From positions 273,846,468 to 273,910,467 of the forward strand of contig CM060950.1 in assembly GCA_030765055.1 (NCBI GenBank): DNA of 64,000 bases, given 5' to 3'. The notes beneath the pieces are model-generated. The model did not search any database. It had not been told where the DNA came from and saw nothing but the letters and a program-made list of their open reading frames with translations. Both the position numbers and the translations under genes were made by a program. Within the stretch, counting starts at the first letter, position 1; each line of letters begins with the position of its first letter. This DNA comes from Mantis religiosa (lineage: Eukaryota > Arthropoda > Insecta > Mantodea > Mantidae). Positions 9,780 to 20,334 of this stretch are shown piece after piece.

Positions 9780-10846
9780 TAAAGTGATTCGGGTTTGGAG
9801 CAGTGAAGGCTCAAAAAACAAACTCTACTCGCGAACCTTACAAAATTTTCTGGAGGGATTAGACTATTTGGCAATGGTAGAAACATGGTTAAAAGAGGAC
9901 ATTATTGAAATAAAAGAATGCAATTATTTTGGTAAGTGTGGAGTATTGTGAGCAAAGAAAGGGAGACTTTCAGGCAGGATAGGATTGTTTATTAAGAAAG
10001 AGTTGAATAAGACAGTTAAAGAAACATGGCCTAGATCTAAAGAAGTATTGTGGGTGATTATCCAAGATAAGCAGTTAGATGACAGTAAAATATGTATGGG
10101 TATAGTATACAACCCACCAGTTTACATCACAGTTCCATAACCTGGAATTGTATAAGCTTTTAGAGTAGGACATAGAGACGTTAACAGATAAGTATATACA
10201 TATAGAGGTAATAAGTTAGTTAGTTACTAACACTCCCCACATGGCAACCTTGGCCTTCGGGGTAACCTCACCCCACCAAGTGATGACCGGACCCATTTCT
10301 CAGGTGGAGGCACCCAGAGGGCGGTGTCCATTACCTCCGATGATAGGGTGATAGTGAAGATGGCGGCGAGGTGAGAGGACCTACAGTTTTTACCGTGGAC
10401 TCCGAACCACGTTGGGCATAGGGGATACTTCACGTGTGCTAGACAGAGGTGAAGGCGTGGATAGGGCCGACTTAAAATCGCCAACCCCAGAGCCGGGAAT
10501 CGAACTCGGGACCCTTAGAACGGGAGCCGCGAACGAAACCACCGCGCTACCCCGGCGCCCTATAGAGGTAATAATAATAATGGGAGATTTCAATGTCAGA
10601 ATAGGGGAAAGTGACGTAAATTTAATGGATTTGTGGGAATCAAATGATGTGTTACAGAAAAGAGAGAGTGTTAGACATAGCAGGGACAAAATGATGGACG
10701 GAGGGAGTGAACAATTTATTGATTTTTGTGAACAACATTCTCTCGATATTTTAAATGGAAAATACGGAGAAGATGAAGCTGCGGAATATACATTTATAAA
10801 TACAAACAGTCAAAGTGTAATTGATTATTATTGCCAAATAATTTGA
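9780..10846 (+). pseudogene. LINE endonuclease (EEP/APE type), split by a SINE
   Basis: Before the SINE, about 9800-10135 encodes GLDYLAMVETWLKEDI, containing the catalytic E of the ETW motif, and IGLFIKKEL and MGIVYNPP. After the SINE, 10575 onward encodes IIIMGDFNVRIGE, the GDFN catalytic motif. SVIDY near 10820 replaces the usual S-D-H block. The enzyme would nick target DNA for target-primed reverse transcription. Confidence 0.82.
10215..10560 (-). repeat. SINE-8 copy (tRNA-derived) inside the LINE endonuclease
   Basis: The minus-strand head has GGGTAGCGCGGTGGTTTCG (A-box region) and GAGTTCGATTCCCGG (B box). The tail is an AACT-type simple repeat at the left end. A perfect 14-bp duplication TATAGAGGTAATAA lies at 10201-10214 and 10561-10574. 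The LINE endonuclease frame resumes exactly after the second copy. Confidence 0.92.
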
Positions 10847-11588
10847 AAGGCAAGATAAACAACTTCAAAATTACAAACTTATGCACAATTAGTGGTCAAT
10901 AAATCTGAAACATTAAGTAGGAGAAAGGGTAGAAGGAGGAGAGGTAATACAGACAAGGAGAATAAAAACGTTCAAATGGAGGGAGAAACAGAGAGTAGGT
11001 TTTATACATGACATAAATTCAGATGTGGAACAAATTATAGAAATGGGTATAATGCTGAATATTTGAGAAGAACGTTAAGGCAGGAAAAGCATTAGAACTA
11101 CTGGAATTAGTAGAAAAAAGGCTGCGGAAAGAAATGGGAACAAGACAGAATAAGATACAGGGAAATAAAGGGTGGTATGATGAGGAATGCAGAGCAAAGA
11201 AAAAAGAAGTATTTAAAGATCTTATTAAATGGAGGAGAACGGATGAAGAAGCAGATAGGAAAGATCTGTTGGTTAGGAAATGGGGATATAAAAATTTACT
11301 AAAAGCAAAAAAGAAAGAATGGCATGAAAAAGTGGGGAAAAAGTTAAAAGAGGCTATAGAGGGAAAGGATGGAAAAAAAATATATGAGAAGCAGTAAGTG
11401 GTGTAGTCAAGAAAGAGGAGGCAAAAAGTGAGATTAAAGCAAATGAATGGCAGAGATATTTCAGAGAGCTGATTGGGGAAGGAAGAAAGTTAAAATTAGA
11501 AATAGGAGATTTAGTAATAATAGAAATAGCAAATAAAGATCTAGATAGAAAATTCACAATAGAAGAGGTATACCATCAATTGAAATCT

Positions 11589-11591
<3 letters not shown>

Positions 11592-11671
<80 letters not shown>
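11592..11671 (+). repeat. (GA)40 microsatellite inside the LINE RT frame
   Basis: About 80 bases of pure GA. The frame stays open through it, from EEVYHQLKSI upstream to KAVRSDGIPGEFWK downstream, giving an Arg-Glu dipeptide run where LINEs usually have a short KAPG-type linker. Confidence 0.9.
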
Positions 11672-11673
<2 letters not shown>

Positions 11674-11999
11674 CAGTAAGATCCGATGGTATTCCAGGGG
11701 AATTTTGGAAAGTGTATGGGGAAACAAAACTGGGTGTAGTAATGACAGAGATGCTTAACAAGATAAAAGAAAGTGATGACATATCAGAAAGTTGGAAAAT
11801 AAGCATGATCATGCCTATTTATAAGGGGAACGGAGGTGCAAATAAACCAGAAAACTGCAGGGAAATAAGTGTTATCTATATTAGGAAAAATATACACAGA
11901 AACATTAGCAGAAAGGCTAAGAATATGGGTGGAACAAGAAAGGAAAATATCTGAATTTCAAGCAGGTTTCAGGAAAGGAAAACGAACAATAGATAATCT

Positions 12000-12247
12000 T
12001 ATAATTCCTTTCATGAAAGTGTTGAAAGCAGTGTTGTAATAAATTAAATTTAAAGGGAGTCAATTAATGACACTAAACAACACTTACTTTCAAATTTCCC
12101 GGAACATGTTTCAGAGACTATTTGCCTTCATTGTCTCCACTGAGTAGATGTCCGGTTGACAGTGGAGGCAAATTGTCTCTGAAACATGTTCCGGGAAATT
12201 TAAAAGTAAGTGTTGTTTAGTGTCATTAATCGACTCCCTTTAAATTT
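12000..12247. mobile_element. PLE-A foldback element inside the LINE RT
   Basis: Two inverted arms of about 76 bases (12043-12118 and 12174-12249) share the PLE-A terminus, including GAAACATGTTCCGGG on the right arm. Flanking repeats AATAGATAATCT at 11988-11999 and 12248-12259 form a 12-bp target-site duplication. The same terminus is found in the coding PLE at 33460-33600, which shows where the arms came from. Confidence 0.85.
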
Positions 12248-12654
12248 AATAGATAATCTGTTATAATAAAGACCATAATAGACAAATACCTTAGGAAGAA
12301 GAGAGGAAGGGTGTATATGTGGTTTGCAGATTTTGAGAAAGCTTTTGATGCGATAAACAGGAAAGCTCTAGTCTGGAAACTGAGGATGAAAGGGGTAAGT
12401 GGAAAATATATAAAAGAAGTAGAGAAAATCTATGAAGGGGTGAAGTTTTGTGTAAGGTGGGAAAAAATGTAATTATGGAGATGACAGAACAAAAAATAGG
12501 CCTAAAACAAGGATGCAAAAGGAGTCCAATTTTATTTACCTTACTTATAGACGAGATAATAGACAAGGTTAGAAAGGAAATCAGCACTGTCCAGTAATAC
12601 CAAACAAAGAAATTAATGGATTGCTTTATGTGGATGACTTAATGGTAGAATCTA

Positions 12655-13436
12655 TACAATACAATACAATACAATGTTTATTAGCCACAGGAATTCATAC
12701 AGAATTGTAGGCATTGTCAATATAGTTACAGTATTTAACAACATTTACAGTTCATCAATGAGGTATTTACAATCTTAAGTTTCAAATAATTTACACAATT
12801 ACACTTAATTTTAATGCTTTGGCCGGCTAAAATTCTTCATTGGTGAGTCTTCCAATCTCGGACACATGAAACAAGAATAGAAATAGAATACATTAGTATA
12901 ATTATGCACAACAAACTGATTAATTTATGCTTTACCTGATTTGTATTCTAGGTATTCATTTACTGAGTAAAGCTGATTTTTTTAAAAGAAATTGTGTAGC
13001 TCTGTCTTAAACTTTTTTATAGAGGGTATGTTTTTTAATTGATTTGGCAAGTGGTTGTATAGCTTTAAACCCATGTATCTGACGGAAGTCTCAAATAGTT
13101 TTGTTTTATGAATATAGGTGTGTAATTTGTTTTTATTACGTGTGTTATGGGTATGTATTTTAGCATTTGTGACATAGTTCGCAGTATCAGTCTTTATGTA
13201 GATCAGTAACTGTTTCATATATAAACTTAGTAGGGTCAAGATATTCAAATCTCTGAAGTGATTTCTGCAGCTTTCCATTTTTGGAATACCAATCATAATT
13301 TGTAATGATTTCTTTTGTAGCTTAAATATCAACTTACTATTTGTAGTATTTCCCCACAATGGTAGTCCATATGATATTAGTGAATGAAAGTAAGCAAAGT
13401 AATAGGTTCTGAGTGTAGTAAATTCTACTCGAGGCT
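12655..13436 (-). mobile_element. CR1-like LINE 3' fragment with (ATTGT)n tail, inserted in the LINE RT
   Basis: The minus strand encodes an RT C-terminal region ending HNTRNKNKLH, MGLKLYNHLPNQLKNIPS and IKKFKTELHNFF at 12982, then a 3' UTR. The tail is a short ATTGT repeat (12655-12676 on plus as ATACA/ACAAT). The host LINE frame is LLYVDDLMVE before it and ADIKQTVVGLQKAI after it, so both ends are located to a few bases. Confidence 0.85.
12982..13430 (-). pseudogene. CR1-like RT C-terminal region
   Basis: About 150 residues, 5'-truncated: RVEFTTLRTYYFAYFHSLI, SYGLPLWGNTTNSKLIFKLQ, IYIKTD, then the NTRNKNKLH and LKLYNHLP blocks that end many CR1/Jockey-group RTs. The catalytic domain is missing because the copy is 5'-truncated. 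The frame is intact over this part, so the insertion is comparatively young. Confidence 0.85.
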
Positions 13437-14767
13437 TCAGCTGATATAAAACAAACGGTAGTAGGATTGCAGAAGGCAATAAGTGAAATTCAGAAATTCT
13501 GTAAAGAGTGGGGAATAAAAACAAACATAAATAAGTCAAAAGTTATGGTCTTCAAGAAGGGAGTTAAACTAAAAAAATATTAAAATTGGGTACTAAATGA
13601 CAAAAGGGTAGAAGTGGTCAATGAATTTGAATACTTAGGAGTGAGGTTGAATAACAATAGAAAATGGGGAGCACATATGAGAAAAACTGAAGCAAAAGGA
13701 AGGGCGGCAATGAATGGGATAAGAATATGCAAATATAAGCTATAAATGACAACCAAGTGGTTAGAAAGAATGTATGAAGTACTAGTGGAATCTAAAATGC
13801 TATATGCAGTGGAGATCTGGAGGGGTGGGGGGTGCAGACGTAAACAAGATGGTGGACCAAAACTACAGAAGCTTTTGTAAAGAGCTGCTAGGCTTACTAA
13901 GATCAGTGCCTAGGGAGTAGCTTTAGTGGAATTAGGAAAAACAAGAAGAATTGGAATAATAATGGAAAGTCTAGGTGCTTGGCCAAAGAAGAAGGGGAAA
14001 TTATGAAATAATGCCTGAGACAGCAAATAAGATTAGAGAACTCAAACAGTTGATGGGCAGAGATTGTAGGAATTATGGAAAAGATAGGAATGGGAGATAT
14101 ATGGAGATTAGAGGAAAGGAATACAAGCAATGTGAGTAAATTGGTAAAATGCAGAATAGAAGATATAGAAAGGCAGGAAATATGGGGAAGTCTAGAAAAT
14201 GTGAAATCATTACAATTTTACAAACAAATAAAGCGAAGCTGGGGACAAGAAGCTTACATAGATTACTGCAATAGGCAAGAGAGAGAAGGGTTAGCTTGGA
14301 TGAGAACAGGAACAATATTCCTAAGAGGGATGAGAAGTAGGGAAAAGGGAATTTGTGAATTGTGTGGTGGAAAAGAAAGTATAGAGCACTATATAACAGA
14401 ATGAAAGGAGGTTGCAATATGGAGAAAAAAGGTTTGGGAGGAAAAATGGGAGAAAATAGAGAAGAGAATAGTAGCTATAAAAATGTTAACATGAAAGGAG
14501 GAAAAGTAGGTAAGAAAAATCGGTGAGTTCTTACAGAAAGTACAAGAAAAATGGGCACGAAATGTAAAGAATATAAGAAAGGAAGATGGGAGGTAAGAAA
14601 GGGGCTAATTAAGTAACAAGGAGGCATGGAGGTTAAGAGCTACCTGACAGAGCAGAAGATCAGGGTGTCATGTAAGCCAAGGTAGCAACAAGGTAAACAC
14701 AAATAAATGTAGCCTAAAGTTGTAAATTATAATAAATTGTAAAATTTTGGAATATGCAAAATAAATG

Positions 14768-14811
14768 ATTCATTCATTCATTCATTCATTCATTCATTCA
14801 TTCATTCATTC
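14768..14811 (+). repeat. (ATTC)n tail of the LINE
   Basis: About eleven ATTC units directly before the right-hand target-site duplication. They are the 3' tail of the LINE. Confidence 0.92.
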
Positions 14812-14824
14812 AATATCCTAGAGC

Positions 14825-15202
14825 ACTGCTCAGGATAGGACCAAATGAACAAAACAAACCAAACATAGATTCTTGAGATGTCCAGGCGGAGAATCTCAAG
14901 ATTCCAAAGAAAATGCATCAATTATGATTAGATAATTAGTTAATCTAATTATAATTATTATTAGATAATTAATCTAATTATAATTATTATTCTGGCAGTC
15001 GAATATAGCTGAAGATACAGACATCTGCAAAACATGTGTACTACAAGTATATAAAAATCAGTTAAGCATTAAGTGCTAATAGCAACTCTAAAGTTATGAT
15101 TTCACTTCAGTGCTTGTACCACTTTCAGTTTTGTTATTTATCATAAATTATAATTGACTGCATGTAAAGAGCAGTAGTATAACTAAAACATTTATGTTAC
15201 AG
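14825..15202. other. short intron end before the DPF exon
   Basis: AT-rich with a local imperfect repeat of ATTAGATAATTAGTTAATC type at 14924-14988. The last bases, TTTATGTTACAG, form the splice acceptor. No coding signal is seen in the rest. Confidence 0.6.
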
Positions 15203-15331
15203 GACCAGCTTTTGTTTTGTGATGACTGCGATCGGGGATATCATATGTATTGTCTTTGTCCACCACTCTTGACTCCTCCTGAAGGTTCATGGAGCTGCAG
15301 TCTTTGTCTCATAGAATTCCACAAAAAGTGA
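15203..15331 (+). CDS. terminal exon of a d4/DPF-family PHD-finger protein
   Basis: Forty-two codons and TGA directly after an acceptor AG at 15201-15202, phase 0. The peptide begins DQLLFCDDCDRGYHMYCL and continues to PEGSWSCSLC. These hold the zinc ligands C-x2-C, H-x2-C and C-x2-C of the second half of a PHD finger, with the spacing and wording of DPF/d4 (Requiem) proteins. In DPF2 the equivalent sequence is the end of the tandem PHD finger that reads modified histone H3 for the BAF remodelling complex. The last residues, LIEFHKK, make a short tail. Upstream exons are not found in the window. It is the only convincing host exon here. Which family member it is cannot be told from one exon. 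Confidence 0.9.
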   Translation, partial: DQLLFCDDCDRGYHMYCLCPPLLTPPEGSWSCSLCLIEFHKK

Positions 15332-16300
15332 GAGGCAAACAAGTGTGGTATGGCAAAGTACTTCAGTGGTCAATCTCTCCAGGATTTAATTTCTTCCAAA
15401 ATAGATATTACAAAAGAGAATGCAGTACTAATGTAGAATCAAATTATGACATGTAGAAAAGGAGAATTATACTGCTCTCTGGATACAAGAAAATGAACTG
15501 TGGACATGTTCACTGTTCAGTTTAGTAAAATGTGTTACTACATTGCTCAATTTATTGAATTAGAGCAAGAGATTTATTTGTTTATATTCACTTCTTAACT
15601 TGGAATTTATGAATAAGACACATAAAACTTTAGTGTTTCAAGAATCATCTTTGGTACAATGATATTGCACAAAAATTATTATATTTACTAATAGGTAATG
15701 GTCAGTGCAAATATCATACTAAAGGAAAGTGCAATATGGTAGCTTGAATAATATAAAATACATACTGTTGCAGCTTTTTTATATTACTTGCATTGAAGGA
15801 CACTCGATATTAGATTAAATTTGTGACTCAAAATGTCAGAAGGGCATGTGCCAGCATTGTGAATTAGAAAATAAGAATGAAGTCAGCATTTTGGATAAAT
15901 ATTCCCTTTTTTGTGCCTTATCTTGTTAAAGGCTTTCTCTGCTAGATTATATTTTTATATATATATGCACAAGTCAGAATTGGAAGATGATTTGCAGTGA
16001 TCAAATGGGAAATAATTTTCCAACATGCGTATATTTAGTCTTTGTATGGTTTTCTTAAATAACATTTAAAACATCTTATACTATACAGAAATGCACAACC
16101 AGCTCAAAAATAAGGTGGTGGTTAACCAGTGAAAAAGCTGTTCAAATATTGCAGTCATTTTCTTTGTAAATTAACATGTCCAACAATCTTCATAAACTGA
16201 ATTTTAACAGGATATTTATCACCAGCTTTTGCATAAGAAATTACTTGCTACAGTATTTGTAGTACTTTTCTGTTAAGAATATTTCTGTTGTTTACTAGGG
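15332..16300 (+). other. probable 3' UTR of the DPF gene and downstream sequence
   Basis: AT-rich, no repeat family recognised, no long frame. The nearest polyadenylation-type signal seen is ATTAAA at about 15813. A canonical AATAAA does not occur until about 17503. The transcript end cannot be fixed. Confidence 0.4.
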
Positions 16301-16639
16301 TTGCCAGGTTTTACTGAAAAGAATTTACCTGGTTTTCCTAAAGAAATTCATTCCCATCTACAACTCTGCTTTGATTAAGTCAATATGCCATCTGTTTCTA
16401 ATGTCAGTCCATTTAATTTTCATTTGCAAGAATGTTGTTTTGACTGCAGCATTTGAACCAGGAGTAAATATCCAACAATTTCTGCTGATTTTAGTCTCTT
16501 TCCTTTCCCTAAGGTACATTGCAAAGAAAAGAAAGAAGAAAAGTCTAAGCCACTTGTAAGCATCATTATCCATCAACTTAACATTTAAGAGCTTTTAACA
16601 TATTTTCACGAATGTCTTCATACAAATCATCCATATTCA

Positions 16640-16960
16640 CAAACTCTTGGATTTTAAATATGTTGTTGCTGCTGCTGTGGATGAATGCCATTTATTTGGT
16701 GACAAAGCCATTAGCATTCATGCCTTTCAGTACTACTGCACTTCTGTAGGTTCTTCAGTTAATGCACTGTAGATGTTTAGGTGTTCTTTATTCATATATG
16801 CTCCCAAATCACATAAATGGCAGATGGGAGAAGGCAAGATTCCAATGTAATTCAGATAATTAGCAAGACAATTGTGATCAGTTACTAATCTGCAGGATGC
16901 TGTTCTGTTTTGCAGAGGCAATGTGGTAAGTTATTTGGTTGAGTAACAAGAGCTTTCCAA
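16640..16960 (-). pseudogene. LINE C-terminal zinc-knuckle remnant
   Basis: The minus-strand frame 16921-16733 encodes VTDHNCLANYLNYIGILP, then ICHLCDLGAYMNKEHLNIY. This resembles the end of Jockey/I-type LINE proteins (GHxxLxxxLxxxGL..CxxC...EHLL). Short and diverged, with no flanking domain. Confidence 0.5.
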
Positions 16961-17065
16961 TTCTTTTCTCAGTTCTTAAACAGGATGACCATTTTCAGAG
17001 AAAATAGGGAAAATACAGGGAAATAAAAACACAAAAAATATACAGGGAGAACATAGGAAAAAGTT

Positions 17066-17481
17066 ACTAAAATTAGGCAAGTGAGTCAACCTTGTATATA
17101 CTTTTCTCCACTTACAAGTTTTTTATGAAGACTAGTTTCTGGGGTGTGTTTGGAGGAATTTAGTAACAGTGACGTCAAAATTAATATAATGATGATGAAT
17201 TTTTGAAATTCATCTTGATTCGTCTTGATGAATTTTGAAATTCCCGCGGTAGATGACGTCATCAAACTTACCAGGACGTTAGATGGCAGCACAACACCAA
17301 GCCAGATGCAGACACCGGATGCATCATCAGTCTACCACAGAGCTGACAATAGGGGAGAAGTCCCCAGAAACTAGTCTTCATAAAAAACTTGTAAGTGGAG
17401 AAAAGTATATACAAGGTTGACTCACTTGCCTAATTTTAGTAACAATGGCACTCCACTTTCTGAAATACTTCTTTTTATTCT
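17066..17481. mobile_element. PLE-D foldback element
   Basis: Inverted arms of 78 bases at 17066-17143 and 17363-17440, apparently perfect. About 220 bases of spacer lie between them and a 41-base tail follows. A perfect 13-bp duplication ATAGGAAAAAGTT sits at 17053-17065 and 17482-17494. The spacer starts with a PLE-E tail fragment (GGAGGAATTTAGTAACAGTG), so it is itself composite. Confidence 0.88.
17335..17385 (+). ncRNA. hammerhead-ribozyme-like motif, PLE-D type
   Basis: CTGACAA at 17343, one extra T, a GGGGA/TCCCC stem with loop GAAG, then GAAAC at 17367 and ACTAGT followed by C. The core base G8 is changed to A, so activity is doubtful. ACTAGT is a perfect palindrome where stem III should be. 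Confidence 0.5.
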
Positions 17482-17854
17482 ATAGGAAAAAGTTTTCATC
17501 TGTGGAATAAAGAAAAGAGTAAAATGAAGCCACATACTGATCCAATTCTTCAAAGTAATCATTCATTTTACTCATCCATTGTGAACCACCTCATACGGTT
17601 CATATGAGTGCTCTGTTCAGTCGTGGTCAGTTGTCATAAATCATCCAACCGACTGCATTCTATGATAGTTGTGATTTGTCCATAAATAATCCAAGTTGGC
17701 AACTCAGCTAAATTCAGGATTTCCAAATTTAAATAGTGTTAAATAAGCATCCAAAATATAAGCTACATATGTTTACTTTCATAACACATTTAAAGAGCAT
17801 AATGTGGATAATGGTGTGTACTTTTCTTACCCTTTTAACACTGCTAATAGATTA

Positions 17855-18113
17855 TGCATGATTGGAGGAATTTAGTAACAGTGATGTCAAAATTGAAAAA
17901 CTATTTGTAGTCGGTTTTTAACACTTTGTCACTTACAGTTTTATATTATTGAAAGACTAGATTCAGAAGCCATTGCATTCATTATCAACCTCGAAAGTCC
18001 AACTGAGTCCATCTGAGGTTGATTATGGACGCAACAGCTTCTGAAACTAGTCCCTCAATGATATAAAAATGTAGGTGACGAAGTGTTAAAAACCAACTGA
18101 AAATAGTTTTCCA
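17855..18113. mobile_element. PLE-E foldback element
   Basis: Arms carry AACTATTTGTAGTCGGTTTTTAA and its complement near the right end, and both arms hold CTAG-palindrome termini (GAAACTAGTCCC). A 15-bp duplication with one mismatch (ACTGCTAATAGAYTA) lies at 17840-17854 and 18114-18128. The left end carries the PLE-E 3' tail (GGAGGAATTTAGTAACAGTG). Confidence 0.8.
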
Positions 18114-18247
18114 ACTGCTAATAGACTACATTGCAACGGTGGGAAGAAATTTGTATGTATACAAGCTCACATAACATATATAGCACATATTGATGTTAAT
18201 ATAATTTTGAGTCGAACTAATACTTAATGCTCCACTTATTGCTGGTA

Positions 18248-18300
18248 TTTACTTAGAACACGTTTCGTCAGGATCTTCCTAACATCATCAGCTGTTGTCG
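18248..18300 (-). ncRNA. hammerhead-ribozyme-like motif, PLE-B left arm
   Basis: On the minus strand: CTGATGA (18291-18285), one extra T, stem GTTAGGA/TCCTGAC with loop AGA, GAAA (18266-18263), then CGTGTTC. Core bases are intact. ACGTGT pairs with itself using two wobbles. Confidence 0.65.
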
Positions 18301-18662
18301 ACTAATAGATGTTGGTTTGGTGAATTCCTTGTAGGCGATAGGTGTATCTCTGTCTGTATCTTGATGAACTTGAAGTTTGGGTTTTCTTCAAAGGTAGTGT
18401 CGAACTTAAACAATTTTCTTTCATATTTCTTTATGAAGATTTTTTCCGACGTGGTTAATGCAGCTGGACCTTGGACACTTTTTAATAGGTGAATTTCTTG
18501 TTCTATATCATGATTCTCCTTCCAAAAATGGTACACTACTGCCGATTTATCTATTTCTTTGTTCCTGATGTTCCTAAAATGCTCTTTAAGCCAAATGTTC
18601 AAGTTCCTTTTAGTTTTTCCAATGTAAAAGTTGTCACAGCCTTTGCAGTTTATCCGATACAC
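18288..18662 (-). pseudogene. PLE GIY-YIG endonuclease domain (left arm)
   Basis: 124 residues: MYRINCKGCDNFYIGKTKRN carries the Y and Y-I-G core of the GIY-YIG fold and the C-x2-C finger typical of PLEs. It is followed by EHFRNIRNKEIDKSAVVYHF and ENHDIEQEIHLL. The G-I-Y start is just upstream. The frame ends within the ribozyme-containing 3' region. In full PLEs this domain follows the RT and cuts target DNA; here the RT is absent, so the arm cannot act alone. Confidence 0.9.
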
Positions 18663-19113
18663 ACCTGATTTTTTTTGTCTGTGGTTATCTCCTTTGTATT
18701 ATGTGATTTCAAAGGTGTTGTACACTAAATGTGTTCTGTGGGGCCAAAGTAATATTGTGTGTACCGGATAAACTGCAAAGGCTGTGACAACTTTTACAAT
18801 GAAAAAAATAAAAGGAACTTGAACATTAGGCTTAAAGAGCATTTTAGGAACATCAGGAACAAAGAAATAGATAAATGGGCAGTAGCGTACACTTGTGGAA
18901 GAAGAATCATGAAATAGAACGAGAAATCCACACATTAAAGTGTCCAAGGTCCAGCTGCATTAACCACGTGGGAAAAAATCTTCATAAAGAAATATGAAGG
19001 AAAATTGTTTAATTTCAACACTATCATTGAAGAAAACCCAAACTTCAAGTTCATGATACCGACAGAGACGCACCTATTGCCTTCAAGGAATTCACCAAAC
19101 CAACATCTATTAG

Positions 19114-19165
19114 TCGACAACAGCTGATGATGTTAGGAAGATCTTGACGAAATGCGTTCTACGTA
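19114..19165 (+). ncRNA. hammerhead-ribozyme-like motif, PLE-B right arm
   Basis: CTGATGA at 19124-19130, extra T, stem GTTAGGA/TCTTGAC with two wobbles, GAAA at 19149-19152, then TGCGTTC. It is the mirror of the motif at 18248-18300. Confidence 0.6.
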
Positions 19166-20334
19166 AATATTAGCAATAAGTGGGGCATTGAGTATTAGTT
19201 CGACTCAAAATTATATTAATTTTGTGCTTCATTGTATCATAGTTCTTACACATTGGAACATATTGATGTATTCTCGCTGTGTATATACCAATGTATAAGA
19301 TTATAATACCTTATGTTGTTGAACTTATTGTTTTAAGGGCTCATACTGAAACCTTAATAAACTCCAATATGCGCTCTAATAATTTTTCCAAAAAAGCATC
19401 AATTTCACATGTGCAATATAGTTTCTTCTGTTGAATTTCATATGACAGCAAAATTGGTGTTTTAAGTGGTGTGCCCATAAATCCTTGAATTGCCCTCATT
19501 TTGTTTTATGCTGTTTCAAGGACATTCTCAATAGAAATCCCAATCTTTCATGATCAACTGGAGGGCTGCATTCAGGCCTGGAATGTACACAATCATGAAG
19601 ACAGTGGCAGTGTAATCACAATATTGGTGTGGGATAATCTGCAGCATTCTCCTAATATCTGATCTTACCTGATGTGAAGTACCGCATTGTTTAGTGTGCA
19701 GAATACATGCTTAAATGTCGTTGGAAAACCCAGTTACAGCATGTTAAGTGGTAACTAACATTGTATTCATCTTGTGCATGGGAGGTGTTGTAAGGATCAC
19801 AGTATGCAGCAATAAACACATCAAAATTCAATTCAGTATGGTTAATACCATCAGCATACTTTCATGGATCATCCATGCGAACAGCACAAAAGGAGGGTAG
19901 TTTAGAGCTCAAGAGGGTAGATTAGATTACATTATATTAATTTGCGTTCACTGAGTTCACTATTAGCCACAAAGGCCTGTGAAGATTGAACATGTCAAAG
20001 AAGTTTAACAGTTTATATACTTTAACATTGAACATAAAAGGCACATTACATACAGGAAAAATGAAAAAAATCCAGGAATAATTATATACAGATAAATAAA
20101 ATATTCCCCTGCAGGTATCAGAAACATCTTTAAGAAGATGTTCAAAAAGAGTTGCATAGCTCGCCAAGTATGGCTTAGTTGCACAAAAACTATGTACCTT
20201 GCTTGCTTTGTACTTGCAGCACACTTCCATCATAAGCTCATTAGTTGAAATTTGCAAAGCTTATAGTGGTGTGTTTTGATGAAACTTTCAACAAGATATC
20301 AAAGTTATTTAAAAAAAGCTGAAGCTACTGACAG

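Larger units (their letters stand above)
11134..14404 (+). pseudogene. LINE reverse transcriptase and C-terminal region, broken
   Basis: 11134-11397 encodes the pre-RT linker (NKGWYDEECRAKKKEV). 11580-11954 encodes DGIPGEFWKVYGE and WKISMIMPIYKG. 11953-12000 gives SEFQAGFRKGKRTIDNL. 12310-12360 gives FADFEKAFDAI-like sequence. 12620-12655 gives LLYVDDLMVE (catalytic Y-x-D-D). After the CR1 insertion, GIKTNINKSKVMVF and FEYLGVRLNNNRKWGAHM follow (13510-13680). A C-terminal knuckle GICELCGGKESIEHYITE ends at 14402. Several stops occur. Confidence 0.85.
8566..14809 (+). mobile_element. LINE with ORF1-like coiled coil, EEP endonuclease, RT and (ATTC)n tail
   Basis: The whole unit lies between 15-bp direct repeats TCAATATCCTAGAGC at 8551-8565 and 14810-14824. 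Order: 2A-like motif, coiled coil, RRM-like region, endonuclease, RT, C-terminal knuckle, (ATTC)n tail. Three younger elements sit inside it: SINE-8 at 10215-10560, a PLE-A foldback at about 12000-12247 and a CR1-like fragment at 12655-13436. Many stops show it is dead. The clade is not certain. Confidence 0.88.
18197..19257. mobile_element. PLE-B foldback element with two GIY-YIG arms
   Basis: Two inverted copies of a PLE-B 3' half (about 18197-18760, minus, and 18755-19257, plus). Each runs from the GIY-YIG domain through a ribozyme motif to the tail. A perfect 12-bp duplication ACATATTGATGT sits at 18185-18196 and 19258-19269. The left arm keeps an open frame; the right arm is decayed. Confidence 0.88.

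Noticed and set aside
11576..11812. Minus-strand frame with long Leu-Ser repeats
   Set aside because: It is the complement of the (GA)40 microsatellite; the plus strand is the real LINE frame.
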